Origin: Phytopythium helicoides
Lineage: Eukaryota > Oomycota > Peronosporomycetes > Pythiales > Pythiaceae
Length of the DNA: 64,000 nt
Assembly (NCBI GenBank): GCA_024867545.1
Contig: JANFNE010000003.1
Location: forward strand, 2,046,001-2,110,000
Direction: 5' to 3'
Both the position numbers and the translations under genes were made by a program. This document shows positions 1-9,976 of the stretch, piece after piece. Each line of letters opens with the position of its first letter. Positions within the stretch are counted from its first letter, which is position 1. A model generated the notes under the pieces. That model had not been told where the DNA came from. It made no database searches and worked only from the letters and a program-made list of their open reading frames with translations.

Positions 1-309
1 CGGCCAGCTTCGCGACGCGAAGACGGATTTCTCGTAGTTCGTAACGGGCCACATGGGTCAGATCACAACTGCACCAGCTGACGGTTTCGCTCGTCGTCAC
101 CATGATCACCGGCTGGCACTTGAACATTCGACGCGCTCTCCTCTCTCTCTCTTTGTGTCTGTGTGTGAGTGCGTAACCTCGCTCGGCACGCAAGCACTGA
201 CGAGCTAGCAGACTTACAGTACAGGACTGCAGCAGGCAGCTGAGGCTTTGCAAAGATCTCGAGAGCGGCACCAACATCGTCCGAGATGGGGAGTGAGGCG
301 ATCTCCACG
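1..309 (-). CDS. Partial unknown protein, two exons, runs off the left edge
   Basis: A minus-strand reading that continues past base 1. A candidate acceptor (TTTTATTCATAG) precedes an exon at 309-218 encoding EIASLPISDDVGAALEIFAK. A consensus donor GTAAGT begins at 217. An acceptor after GGAGAG at 136 keeps an open frame to the edge, reading RRMFKCQPVIMVTTSETV. The frame has no ATG in this exon, so the start would lie in an upstream exon between 310 and 497 that I could not place. The family is not recognised. The only support is splice-like signals and an open, non-repetitive frame. Confidence 0.3.
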
Positions 310-497
310 CTATGAATAAAAGCAAGTGTTGACCGTCAGCTGATTGCTCTCAACACTGCGAAAATGATCAGCCCATGAAACTACCAGGCGTAGGTAAACA
401 AAGGTGTACTGCAGATTTGGGTTGCGTGTCTCTCAATGCCCGACCAAGCCCCGCTCCAGTTAGTGTTGGGTCGACGAAATATCTCCTGTTCCTGCTC

Positions 498-1901
498 CTA
501 CTCTCGCTCCTGTTCCTCCTTCACCTCCTTCCCGATCTTTGAAATGTTCTTCTCCACAGGACCCAAACACAACGAGATGAACCGATCGCGACGCTCTCGC
601 TGACGATCCTCACTGCCAGACGTGGACGGCGTCATGAGCTCCAGTCGACGCATACGACGAACTATCGTGTGGCTCGGCGTCGCGATCGCTCGAGCAAACA
701 CAATAAAGCACGTCTCGATCGACGACAGACCCGACAAATCACCACTGCCGACGCTCAGACACTTGTAGACGACCACGTCGCGCGTCGGCGTCACCTCATA
801 CCGCCTCCACACCGTGTACGCATCGATGACATCCCCGACTCCCTCGGATTTGACCTCGTCCTCATCGTCGCCGTTCTCGTTCTCGCATTCTCGCTCGTCC
901 TCACCCTCGTCCTCGTCGTCAATGGCACGATCAGAACCTCGATCCAATGATCCCACTCGCTTCTTCATGGCCAACCAATTGTGGTTCCGACTCCTCTCGT
1001 CCGAGTCGTCGAACCGCACGCTGCTGCCGCGGATGATGTGAAATTGCTCCGTCATCTTGAGCACGTTGCTGGTGTGGATGGCGGAGAAGCTCACGGGGAT
1101 ATGTTCGACACTGATGAGACTGACGATGCTCGGGTCCGTAAGACCGGACGAGTGGCTCATTGTGTGACAAGGACGGCGGAGTCGATGGTATGGAGTCTCC
1201 GGGAGATCGGCGAGTCCCGACTCCTGGAGCAGCACAGTCGACTGACGGTACACCGCCTCGATGTCTCCGAACAACGACTTGAACACGTCGGCGTCGGTCT
1301 TGGTGATCGGTAGTTGCGCGGTCTCGGCCGGTGTCAAGGCGCGCGGGACCGCTCTTCGGAGTCCGTGGGTTCTGGCTGCGAACTCGAGTTGGAGCCTCCA
1401 GAGCGCGCGCAGCTTGGAGTTCTCGCGCTCCGAGCGCTCCCGCTCGTCCTTGCGGAGAAGTGCCAAGCCTCTCCATGAGTTGACCGACAGCTCGTTGCTT
1501 GATGGTTGGGTGTGGTTGTCGGCTTGTTCTTGCTGCAGCTTGATCAGTTCCTGCTGCAGCTCGTGGCTGTAGGCGCGCAGGAACATGAGCTCTCTCTTCT
1601 CTCTGTCTCGCGTGCGGCTGCGGCGCATGTTGGCCTTCATGTCTGTCGGAGGGGGTCGATCGCGTCGCTTCCTTGGTCGGTCGTCACTGTGATCACTCCC
1701 GGTAGTCTGTAACGTGTCATGCTGATGTGCTGGATGGGACTGTCGAGGCGATTGGTGTCGCGGACTCGGTTGGTGGTGACGTTGACGGGGATGACGGCAC
1801 TGGTGGAGGGTGTCTTGTTGGTGTTCTTGGGCTTCATGAACGGCGGGAATCCCCGCTAGGAGCGTCGAGACGGGCGGTAGCGGCAGTCTCATCGGCCGCA
1901 T
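498..1901 (-). CDS. Divergent bZIP-like/START-like family protein
   Basis: Single open frame of 467 aa from ATG 1901; a GTG two codons upstream is a less likely start. The N-terminus is His/Pro/Gln-rich. A basic region (RRSRTRDREKRELMFLR, about residues 92-108) runs into a heptad-like stretch. WRGLALLRKDERERSERE then matches the second helical block found in the neighbouring paralogues. The START-like half is weakly conserved, with a 'VYRQSTVLLQESGLADLPE' segment like class II genes. It is interrupted by a long Asp/Glu run around residues 325-350. It is probably a nuclear DNA-binding protein by analogy with bZIP factors. It is the most divergent full-length member of the array and may not keep the same function. 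Homopurine low-complexity stretches make exact boundaries less certain. Confidence 0.6.
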   Translation of the reverse strand: MRPMRLPLPPVSTLLAGIPAVHEAQEHQQDTLHQCRHPRQRHHQPSPRHQSPRQSHPAHQHDTLQTTGSDHSDDRPRKRRDRPPPTDMKANMRRSRTRDREKRELMFLRAYSHELQQELIKLQQEQADNHTQPSSNELSVNSWRGLALLRKDERERSERENSKLRALWRLQLEFAARTHGLRRAVPRALTPAETAQLPITKTDADVFKSLFGDIEAVYRQSTVLLQESGLADLPETPYHRLRRPCHTMSHSSGLTDPSIVSLISVEHIPVSFSAIHTSNVLKMTEQFHIIRGSSVRFDDSDERSRNHNWLAMKKRVGSLDRGSDRAIDDEDEGEDERECENENGDDEDEVKSEGVGDVIDAYTVWRRYEVTPTRDVVVYKCLSVGSGDLSGLSSIETCFIVFARAIATPSHTIVRRMRRLELMTPSTSGSEDRQRERRDRFISLCLGPVEKNISKIGKEVKEEQERE

Positions 1902-2410
1902 GAGCACTTAACTCCCTCTTTTTGTCGCGATCATCACAACTCGCCGTGATCGCACACGAGACTTCCTGGTAGTTCATTTTTGATTTGATGCATTAGATGT
2001 TTTAACTACTATTTATTTACATCCAATGATGGATACTGAAATTGACTACCTGGTCGTTCATTGTATTTAGGCCTACCAATCCTAAATAAAATGAACGACC
2101 GGATAGTCAATTTGAAATCGAAGCCAATTATTTTATTTGTAGGGATGACGCAATCATGCAGTCTTTTTCGAATTATGGATAATGAAAGGCCACTAGTGTG
2201 ACTACCGGGTCGTTCATTTTTTTTGTTTGTTGGGAGGCTGGGATTGGCCCAAAAGACCCATATCGAGCCAATCACATCACGCTGTCGTGACACTTAATTT
2301 CAGTATGCATGACGCAATCGGGTTTTTGACTACCCGGTCTCTTCCCTAAAATAGGGAAGCACGAGACGATCCCTGTTTTTAGGGAAGAGCGAGCACTTTT
2401 GCGAAACAAC
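1902..2410. promoter_or_regulatory. Intergenic region between divergent genes, with repeats and palindromes
   Basis: No gene seen; AT-richer than its flanks. It separates the divergently transcribed genes at 498-1901 and 2411-3637. It contains the inverted repeat at 2039-2113, two further copies of the GACTACC element (about 2200-2218 and 2328-2339), a CCAAT-type box AGCCAATCAC at 2266-2275, a perfect 8-bp palindrome CTTCCCTA-AAA-TAGGGAAG at 2341-2359 and a related AGGGAAG half-site at about 2381. The last three lie 50-145 bp upstream of ATG 2411 and could be its promoter elements (inference). Confidence 0.4.
2039..2113. repeat. 32-bp imperfect inverted repeat with an 11-bp loop
   Basis: Left arm 2039-2070 and right arm 2082-2113 are reverse complements apart from a few positions. 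Each contains the core GACTAYCYGGTCGTTCATT. The core recurs singly at about 2200-2218 (GACTACCGGGTCGTTCATT) and in part at 2328-2339. Flanking TGACGCAATC also occurs twice (about 2145 and 2309). It could be a small foldback/MITE-like element or a clustered regulatory site. There is no coding capacity. Confidence 0.6.
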
Positions 2411-3637
2411 ATGGACGTCACCGCGCGCCTTGGGCTGGCGCCGGCCGAGGCGCAGGCGCTGCGGCTGGCGCTGGACGCGGCGGCGGAGCTGCTGGCGGCT
2501 GCGGGGGACGCGACTGGCGCAAGAAGAAGAAGGCGACGCGGCAGTGCGACGCCCACGCGCGACCAGGAGCGGCGGGAGCTGCTGGCGCTGCGGAGCGAGG
2601 CGGCGGCGCTGGTCTCGCGGGCTTCGGAGCTGCAGCGCGTGGTGAGGAGCGGCGGACGAGGGCTGTCGGCGCGGCAGAAGGCGTGGAGGCACGTGGCGCG
2701 GCGGCAGTTGGCGATGCGGCGGCGCGCGGAGGCGGAGCGAGCGAGGCTGCTGCAGGAGCTGAGGGAGCAGGCGGAGGAGATGAAAGGGTTGCAGGAGAGG
2801 TGGGCCTTGCTGCCGGGGGAAGACGAGGAGCAGAGGCAGGGAGGAGAGTTCAAGGAGGTGCTGGACAGACTCGCAGGCGAGCTGGATGCAGCGTACGCGC
2901 TTGTCGGGGTCGTGCTGCCGAGGGAGGAGCTGCCAGGGTACGACTTGGCACGGCTCATTGCGGCGGCGTTCAGGAGCGCTGACAACGCCGGAGGGAGTGG
3001 CGAGCCGCTCGACCCGGTGGAGCTGCGTGACGAGCGGGTGATCCCGTTCGACTTTGAGCGCGTCATGGCGGCGGTGTGGAGGGCGTGGGTGAGGTGGCAC
3101 ATTGGAGGCGTCAGCTGCCTCAGCGGCGTGAACAGCGCCTACAGTCGACACACGGGCGTCGACCGCCCGGACGACACGTTTGCCGTCACGTTCCAAATCG
3201 AGTGCCCGTCAGAGGAAGACGGGAACAGCGAGATGCTGAATGAGACGCTTGTTGTTCGGCGATATGCCGAGGCGGACCGACTGGTGCTGGTGTGGCGCGG
3301 AACTTCCGAGAGCAACCGCGAGCACCTCGCTGGGGTATTGACGGATGAGACTGGTTGGATCGCTGTGGAGCGAGGTCGCTGCCGTCAACACCCCAACAAT
3401 GGCATAGAACCATGCAGGCCGAGCTGCAGCAGTCATCAAACGCTCATGCGATCATATGTGCGCATTCTCCCTCGGCAAACCAGCCACAGCCCACGCAGCA
3501 GTGATACTAGTGACGTGTCAGAACAAAGTCGAGCAGAAGGGTTTGCGCGATCGGTTGCCAAAATGTACCAAACGGATGTCAACTCTATCGAGCGCGAGAT
3601 GGAAACACTACTCATTCGTGGGGACGGCGATTCATGA
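2411..3637 (+). CDS. bZIP-like/START-like protein, class I
   Basis: Intact single exon, 408 aa, ATG at 2411; the frame opens 12 bases earlier only at a TTG. Arg-rich basic region about residues 38-58 (RRRRRR, then TPTRDQERRELLALR), helical continuation to about 78, then the class signature KAWRHVARRQLAMRRRAEAE at about 90-110. The START-like half begins near residue 200 (VELRDERVIPFDFERVM) and includes DRPDDTFAV, VVRRYAEADRLVLVWRG and DETGWIAVER. A C-terminal helix ends EREMETLL. No signal peptide. Likely a nuclear DNA-binding regulator by homology to bZIP proteins; the ligand or partner of the START-like half is unknown. Promoter palindromes lie just upstream. Confidence 0.75.
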   Translation: MDVTARLGLAPAEAQALRLALDAAAELLAAAGDATGARRRRRRGSATPTRDQERRELLALRSEAAALVSRASELQRVVRSGGRGLSARQKAWRHVARRQLAMRRRAEAERARLLQELREQAEEMKGLQERWALLPGEDEEQRQGGEFKEVLDRLAGELDAAYALVGVVLPREELPGYDLARLIAAAFRSADNAGGSGEPLDPVELRDERVIPFDFERVMAAVWRAWVRWHIGGVSCLSGVNSAYSRHTGVDRPDDTFAVTFQIECPSEEDGNSEMLNETLVVRRYAEADRLVLVWRGTSESNREHLAGVLTDETGWIAVERGRCRQHPNNGIEPCRPSCSSHQTLMRSYVRILPRQTSHSPRSSDTSDVSEQSRAEGFARSVAKMYQTDVNSIEREMETLLIRGDGDS

Positions 3638-4157
3638 CGTGCTTCTCTAGCCGAGCTGGCTCCAAGTTTTGAGCCATACCAACCTGGTCGGACAGTGAAG
3701 ACATGCACGGTGAAGCTGTAACATTTCAAGAAGGACATGCGCACATTCATGGAGAGTGTCGCGCCTGTACGTCGGCAACTCGTTTTCGTTCGGCTCCAGC
3801 ACAAGGCGAATCACCTCTTCATTCTCGCAACCAAACGATTTGTTGTCTCTGGCAAAAGGTGCTGGACATTTCCGCTCTATTCAGTCTCATATCCTCGTTC
3901 TTCGCTCAACCCGTCACCATTCGCTTCACCATATCGGAAGTTTATTGCTCGTGACGTGAAACAAGTCGCCGCGTGATCTGTCGACCAACACTTGGTCCTC
4001 ATGTTCGCTCATCGGTGCTACGTCAATGCTACCGCTCAGCATTTTCCCTTGAAGCTGGTTTGCCAAACAATACATTATTCAGGCAGCACTATCTCATCGC
4101 AATGGAGTCGTTACGAGAGCAAGCGACAAGAACACAGACTCTTCTCCTTCAACCCGG
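3638..4157. other. Intergenic, no gene seen
   Basis: Several short overlapping frames on both strands show no codon or motif support. It lies between the class I gene ending at 3637 and the first recognisable Thr/Pro-rich part of the decayed CBM1-PAN gene. The missing 5' end of that gene (start codon and signal peptide) may be lost here, but nothing recognisable remains. Confidence 0.4.
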
Positions 4158-5023
4158 ATGCCGACTCAAACGTCAACGGAGACTCCTCCTCCTACCCTGT
4201 CGTCATCAGAAACTCCTACTCCAACTCCTACTGAGTCTTTGACTTCGACGCCAACGCCAGCCTCAACCCCAACAGCTACCGACACGCAGACTCCAACTCT
4301 GACACCAACATCAACGTTGGGAGCGGATGCCGACAGCAGTTGTGGCAGTGATGCCAATGGCCCCCAGCCGTGTGGAGAAAGCTACTACCCAACCCTGGAA
4401 TCCGTGGTACTACCAGTGTATCCCAGAGCCCGAGCAATGTGGTGTTACGGAAATCGGAGTCGACTACAAAGGTGATGACATCTTGACCATCAAAGACCTT
4501 TTGCCGTCTGAATGCTGCGACCAGTGCGCTAGTACTCCTGGCTGCGTGGCCTGTACGTTCGTCAACTACAACACGGACGGTCACTCGGCGTCCTAGCCTC
4601 AAGAGCGGCACTGGCACCAAGAAGCAGTTGAAGGGGGCTGTGTCTGCTGTAGTAACAAATGAGAAGCCTTCGTGCTCGACCAAGCTTGGGGAATCATGTG
4701 GAGATGCCTCTGGCACGGTTTGCTGTCCGTTGGGATCGTACTGTCAGCCTCGGAACTAATGGTGCTACCAGTGCATCTCGACGCCGCCCCAGTGCCCGGA
4801 GCAGCAAACGGACATCGACTTTTTCAGCAACGACCTCGAGGTCAAGTACGGACTACAGCCAGACGCGTGCTGCTCAGCTTGTTCCACGACGAGTGGCTGC
4901 GTAGCGTACACTTTCGTGAACGACAACCCGGGCCGCACGGCGTGCTACCTGAAAACCAGTACACTCGGCAAGACCAGCAAGGTCGGCTGCGTCTGTGGCG
5001 TCCTCAACTCCGTCGGGAGCTGA
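4158..5023 (+). pseudogene. Decayed CBEL-like lectin: two CBM1-like + PAN/Apple units
   Basis: Remains of a secreted cell-wall protein of the oomycete cellulose-binding elicitor lectin type. A Thr/Ser/Pro linker (4158-4320) leads to a first CBM1-like unit ([15 protein letters not shown], then in another frame [17 protein letters not shown]) and a PAN/Apple domain ([22 protein letters not shown]). A second unit follows: CSTKLGESCG, CCPLGSYCQPRN, WCYQC, then PAN with DACCSACSTTSGCVAYTF, ending at TGA 5021-5023. Lesions seen: a frameshift inside the first CBM1 (about 4380), a one-base insertion after the first PAN (about 4593-4600), and TAA at 4757-4759 replacing an aromatic/Pro position of the second CBM1. 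No start codon or signal peptide was found. In the living family such proteins bind cellulose and adhere to walls. Confidence 0.75.
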
Positions 5024-5171
5024 GCAGACCACTTCATCTCATACAAGTAGGAGTGCTCCTCGAGCTTTGCATTCGTTTTGAACACGTCGCATGAACTTGA
5101 AGGCGGTCATTTTGTCCGAGTCGCGAGAAAGTGACGCGATTTGCATTTTCCCATCCCGTCGACGGCTCCTC

Positions 5172-6609
5172 ATGGGCTTCGGAGCGTCGTGCACCGGCGG
5201 CGTCGGCGAGGACCTGGACGCTGCGTTCCTGCGCGACGTGTCGGCTTTCCTGTCGTCTTCTGCTCCGGCTGCAGCTCCGTCGACGGCGGCCTCGGACAGC
5301 GGCAGCGGCAGCGGCGGACACAACTTGGAGGAGGGCGAGGGCGACAAGCAGACGCGACAGCGCGCGCTGGCGGCCAAGAGGCGACGAGCGTACCGCGAGC
5401 GATCGGCCGCTGAGCTCCAGGGACTTCGGCAGGAGGTGGCGGCACTGGAGCAGCAGGTGGTGGAGCTCTCGCAGCGCTCAGGAGCGGAGCGGAGTCTGGT
5501 GCGGAGCGGAATTTCAGCGGGAGGAAGACGGACGGAGGGTGGCGGGGTGTGGCAGGAGCTGGCCGTGAGGCAGAGGGAGGGCAGGCTTGCGGCGGAGAGG
5601 CTGCAGAAGAGGCTCAAGACGCAGGTTGTGGCCCGCCAGGCGTTCATCCAGGACATCGCTGGTAGCATCACGCAGAAAGCGGCGGGTCCGAGCTGTGAAG
5701 CTGTCGTGGCACTGCCGACACCTGCAAGTAGCAGCGTTGACGTTGCAGTTCCGGCGGTGAAGCTCGCTTCTTCCTCGTGTTTCATTGAACTGGCGGATGA
5801 AGCGCTGTTTGAGGCATACCTGGACGAGCTGGACGACGCCTTCGCACAGACTGACACTGTACTTCGCGAGTCTGGAGTCGCGGCACTACCGGACGAGACA
5901 CGGCACCAGCAGATTCACCGACGCACGGCACCAACGGAAGAAGGAGATGAGGTGAGGACTACTACGAGATCGTCGACTCGCTTGTCGTCCCGTTCCGCTT
6001 TGATGCTGTCCGCGCTATCCTGTGGAACGCTGTCGCCCGCGTGCACGCAAGACCGGAACGCGCAGCTTACAAAGGTGTCCAGGAGCCAGAAAACACGATC
6101 GCTGTCAAGTTCTCGTTGAATTGCCGACCGCGTGATGAATCAGGAAGCGACTCTAGCGTTCCGCTCGTCATCATCCTTGTGCTGCGCCGCTATGTCGAAG
6201 CAAATCGAGAGGCGTTGGTGTGGCGAGCGTTCTCGGAAGGAAGCGGGGCCGTTGAAGGACTGAGCTCGGATGAGACAGGATGGAGTGTCGTCCGAGCTGC
6301 CAAGATGACCGAAGACAGCCCGTTTGGCACTGACGCGACAATCAACCAGACCATCGTTCGCTTCCACACGATTCGAGTGGACCCTCACGAGGGAAACAGC
6401 ACGATGAACGGAATGGACATAAGTGTTGGTGGTGGAAGAAGACGGTTGGGCCACCACCTGCCGATGAGGAACTTTTTGCAAAACTCGTTGCCAGCTCTGC
6501 TGACGAGGATGGCGAGCAGATCTCGATGCTGATGGCGCAGCTAATGCTGCAGGATGGGACGAAGATGACGGCAAGCAGGCTGTGTGTTGAAGAGTACATG
6601 TATTTCTAG
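5172..6609 (+). pseudogene. bZIP-like/START-like gene, class II, two frameshifts
   Basis: Paralogue of the intact gene at 17516. ATG 5172 (another in-frame ATG at 5091 would add 27 unconserved residues). An acidic/Ser N-terminus is followed by a basic region ALAAKRRRAYRERSAAELQ and a Leu-rich coiled coil, then DEALFEAYLDELDDAFAQTD. Near 5952 the frame breaks: the continuation YYEIVDSLVVPFRFDAVRAI, ENTIAVKF, LRRYVEANREALVW and SSDETGWSVV is one frame over. Near 6440 it breaks again before ADEELFAKLVASSADEDGEQ and runs to TAG 6609. Both breaks are single-step shifts in otherwise well-kept sequence, so either recent decay or assembly indels could explain them. Confidence 0.7.
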
Positions 6610-6672
6610 TGGTGCTGTATGTGGTAGTGTACGTGCATGCATATGTAGCAGTGGACCTCGAATCCAAGCGAT

Positions 6673-7792
6673 TTATCTCTTCTCCACTTGGCCTGCTCCA
6701 TGCCGGAGCAGGAGAGACTCCACCTCTTGATAGATTAGCGTTACGTCGTCCATGTACGAGCGTATCACCATGTCAGTAAATCGCTGGATGTCGTCAACCG
6801 AGTGGCGGTTCGAAGGACATCCCTCATCGTACAACATGGGATTCATCTTCACGTATGACCGCATGATAGAGCCTTCTCTGGTCCTCTCGACCGTGATCCA
6901 CGACGTCTCGTCCGTGTAGAGTCCATCGTACAGCTTCTCGCCCTCGGAGAGCCCTCTCCACACGAGCACAAGGCGCTCAGGTCTCACTGTCGTGTACTTG
7001 CGCACAGCAAGCTTGATATTGAGCCACGATGTGTCCTTCCTGGACTCAGCAACGGACGAAAGTAGTCGCGCCTTGATGGCGAACGTCTGCTCCGGCCGGT
7101 CAACGATCCCGTGAGCGCTCGGGTCGCTCCACGTGCCAACCGCGCAGCAGGATCCTTCCAAATGCCACTCGACCCACGCGCGCCACACGGCGTCAGCCAC
7201 GCTCTCAAACTCGAAGGGCAGCTCTCGCTCGTCCTCCAGCACGATCAGCGGTGGCGAAGGCTGGTTGACAAGCATTGCAGCAGTCTCCGGCTCGTTCATC
7301 AGGTCGTGTCTCGTGAGCGTGTAGTACGCTGGCTTGACCGCATCGCTGACCTCGAGACGAGCTCCGGCAGGCAGCACGTCGTCCACCTGTGCGAACACGG
7401 CGTCCAGCTCGGCCACCATGAGCTCGAGCAGCACGCAGTCTCCATCGCTCAGCACCTGCTGCTTCGGCTCGCCCCTGTGGCCTCGTTGGGCCCCAACGAG
7501 CCGCGTCTTGACGTCCTCCAGCACCTCGACGTACTCCTCGACAGCTCGCCGCAGCCGTCGGTTCTCCTGCTCGCTCTCGGTCTTCAGCGCTTCGCTCGAC
7601 CGCGCAATGTGCCGCCACACGGCCTCGCGGCCGCTCAGCCTGCTCGCTGGCGACTGAGCCGCTCGATTCGCCGACAGCTGAGCCAGAAGAGCGGACAGCT
7701 CCACCACATTTTGCCGCAGCTGCAGCAGCTCCAGGACGCTCGCGGTCGCGCGTCGGCGTCGCGCTACGCCGACTGGTGTGGCCAGCGTTCAT
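6673..7792 (-). CDS. bZIP-like/START-like protein, class I, frameshift in basic region
   Basis: Tail-to-tail with the preceding pseudogene. ATG 7792 gives MNAGHTSRRSATPTRDRER. One base near 7735 then shifts the frame, and the rest (LELLQLRQNVVELSALLAQL onwards) is open to TAA 6673. Class signatures: AVWRHIARSSEALKTESEQE, VLEDERELPFEFESVADAVW, DRPEQTFAIK, RKYTTVRPERLVLVWRG, TDETSWITVERT, IMRSYVKMNP, DDVTLIYQEVESLLL. The usual N-terminal acidic segment is absent, so the protein would begin directly at the basic region. With a single indel in a CG-rich stretch, an assembly error is as plausible as a real null allele. Confidence 0.6.
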
Positions 7793-8230
7793 GGCGTTCC
7801 TGGTAAAAACTGTACTGGCTCAGGCGCTCGAATGGGATTGGCCGGGATAGCGGTGACGTGGTGATGAATGCGGGGGAGGTGATGGATGTCTCGATGCTTC
7901 GCCGTTCGCTTCCACAGACACCAACAGTGCCTTGCTTTCAAGCTACCATTTCCTCAATGAGCATGTTTTTCTTGGTTGTTGCGCTCTGATGGAGCCTCTG
8001 CACGCATCAGTTGAGTGCGGCAAATGCCAAGACCGTGCTCCTGACACTGGTCGGCTTTCCGCTGCGTGAGAAGCTAGCCCCGCGACGACGATGTAAGCTC
8101 GTCTGCAGGTGTAATACTTCATTCGCCCGGACTTCACACACAACGGAGAAGAGCCTGAAGGCCGACTGCGCTCTTGATAATGGATTTCCATGCCAGGTTT
8201 TCTGACTCCAATCACCTTGGTGATGGAGAG
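7793..8230. other. Intergenic, putative promoter of the 6673-7792 gene
   Basis: No coding region supported. GGGATTGGCC at about 7837 is a CCAAT-type box in the orientation expected for the minus-strand gene starting at 7792, and CGGTGACGTGG follows. Nothing else recognised. Confidence 0.3.
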
Positions 8231-9097
8231 GACTTCGAGCAGTTTCCTCAGCAGCTCGAGCCACCTTCAGCAACATCCAAGATTGCTGAGACGCACTTGC
8301 TGCCGATCATGATAGGGCACGCCTTCGCCACCGCTGAGCTCGCCTCCGAGAACCGAGAACGAGATGCGGAGTGGCCATTGTCTCCACTAACGTGAATGTG
8401 TGCATGCCACTCGTTGTTCTGTCGTCTCATGAGCATCATGGACTGTCGTCTTGGCACCCTTGAGCGGCGGCATTCTCGTACTCCGGGCTTTAGCTGGCGA
8501 TTCGCCGTCCTTGTCGACTTCAGCGATGGCAGATCTCATAACTCCTGTTCGTTCATCTGCATGGCGGGCTTGCTTCGCTCCACGTCAGGCAAGTTGACTG
8601 TTCGTACGATCTCCAGCTGCGCTTGCAGAGCCTCGATGAGGCCTGCTGTGTCCTCATGGCTGGCCAAAACTCTGGTTCGAAGCTCACGGTTCACCGCTTC
8701 CGCTGCAAGTCGACGCTGCAGCTGACGCAGTGCCACACCTCGCCACCCTGACACCAGGCGTAATGGCAAGAGTCCGCCGGTGCTGCAACAGCTCGTACAG
8801 CTGTGCCCTGAGCTCTTCTGACGCTCTACGCAGCTCGAGCAGCTCTCGTTGCTTCTTTTGGCGGTATTCACGCTTTTTGTCCGACGTCTTGGACACCAAG
8901 GTGCGCTCTTCGTCTCTGTATTTGCTGGTATTGACGCTTTGTGGCTTTGGTGGGGCTATAGTGGGAGCTGGAGGCTGGACAGCGGCTTCAAAAGGAGGAG
9001 AGGAGGCGATTGACTCGATGGGAAGCACTTCATCGAGCTCTTCCAGCCACTGGTCGACCATTGACCAGTGCGGGGGTGACGTGGACAGAGGCTCCAT
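8231..9097 (-). pseudogene. bZIP-like/START-like gene, class III, truncated and frameshifted
   Basis: ATG 9097 opens MEPLSTSPPHWSMVDQWLEE, matching the N-termini of the genes at 60352 and 61908. The basic region KKREYRQKKQRELLELR is intact and followed by EELRAQLYELLQHRRTL. A frameshift near 8750 moves the next block, SGWRGVALRQLQRRLAAEAV, to another frame, which stops at about 8536 after KPAMQMNEQEL. After a large deletion only a short later segment survives (SSAVAKACPIMIGSKCVSAI, about 8231-8350), equivalent to AIPAMDKAFPIMISSECVPA in the 60352 gene. The C-terminal third is gone. A clear pseudogene. Confidence 0.75.
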
Positions 9098-9649
9098 GGC
9101 TCAACCGAGAGAATGAGTAAGTGGACTGGCTCACGATCAATCGGAGAGCATCGAACCGGGCTTTCTGTGTCTGAAGTTCCAGTCTCGCGGATGATCACGC
9201 AAAGGACAACCTTGAGGTTATGCGATGGCACAATACGCGCAACTCAACCTGGCACAATCAAATGCCAACTTCGACAACTGGTTTGGCGCAACTACTTGCT
9301 CTTCTCGGCTGTAGGCATTCTATCGCGGCGATGACAACGCTACGCGCTGTCGTTGATTACTTTGGAGTAATATTGCACTTACAATCCCCTAGTAATCACA
9401 TGCGTTTGCTTCAAAATGACGTGGCGGTGGAGACTTTGCATCACTTAGATGCGCAAGCACTCCAGTGCAGGTCGCAACTCCATGTGTGTTTCCTTGTTGA
9501 AAGACTGATCATTTGCGAGAGCGGAAGATCAGGCCGCGCAGCACCAGCTGATCGACCGAATCGCAATGCATATCTCGATATATGGGCTGCACCAGCCGTG
9601 TTTTGCTGAGCAACTAGGATTAGGAGCGAGGAAGCTCTCTGAGGAATCG
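9098..9649. other. Intergenic, nothing recognised
   Basis: No conserved motif or long supported frame on either strand. Slightly AT-richer than the adjoining genes. Confidence 0.35.
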
Positions 9650-9810
9650 ACCGCATATGCCGTGATACAGTACCAGCCGCTAACAAGGCTGAAATCTTCT
9701 TTCTACGTCTTAGTGGTTTTGTTGCAAGAATCGCTTCTCACGTTTTCTTGCACATGCTTCCGGTTGTGGGATTCACGCGATCGCTCAGCAGCATCGTGCG
9801 ATTTGCCGAA
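9650..9810 (-). pseudogene. Relic of a class I gene 3' end
   Basis: Minus-strand reading RVNPTTGSMCKKT, stop, EAILATK aligns with RVIPTTGSLCEKTCEAILAM near the C-terminus of the gene at 23052. The nucleotide match continues (AACGTGAGAAGCGATTCTTG against AACGTGCGAAGCGATTCTTG) through an AAGAAGATTTCAGC block into the last helix. Point stops and indels remove any frame. The upstream part of the gene is not recognisable. A short duplicated or truncated fragment. Confidence 0.6.
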
Positions 9811-9976
9811 CCTGTACTCTGTGGATCATTCGCACTTGGTGCGCTCGATCGCGTCAAAGTTCGGGAAATCGACACCTGAGTGTTATTTGGCACATGACTG
9901 TAGAAGCCTACAAGCGTGCTTTCCTGGTTGCATTCTTTATCAGAAGTGCTGTTGCAATACACGTCCTCGTGATGCT

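Noticed and set aside
498..1907. GTG, CTG or TTG starts for several genes (1907, 2399, 11245, 17507, 20192, 21582, 34328)
   Set aside because: In nuclear eukaryotic genes an ATG lies a few codons downstream in each case and agrees with the conserved N-termini.
2272..3102. Long minus-strand Ser/Arg-rich frames opposite 2411-3637
   Set aside because: Antisense shadow of a GC-rich coding exon; composition is Ser/Arg/Pro-biased with no motif. The same applies opposite the genes at 9977, 15647, 17516 and 21688.
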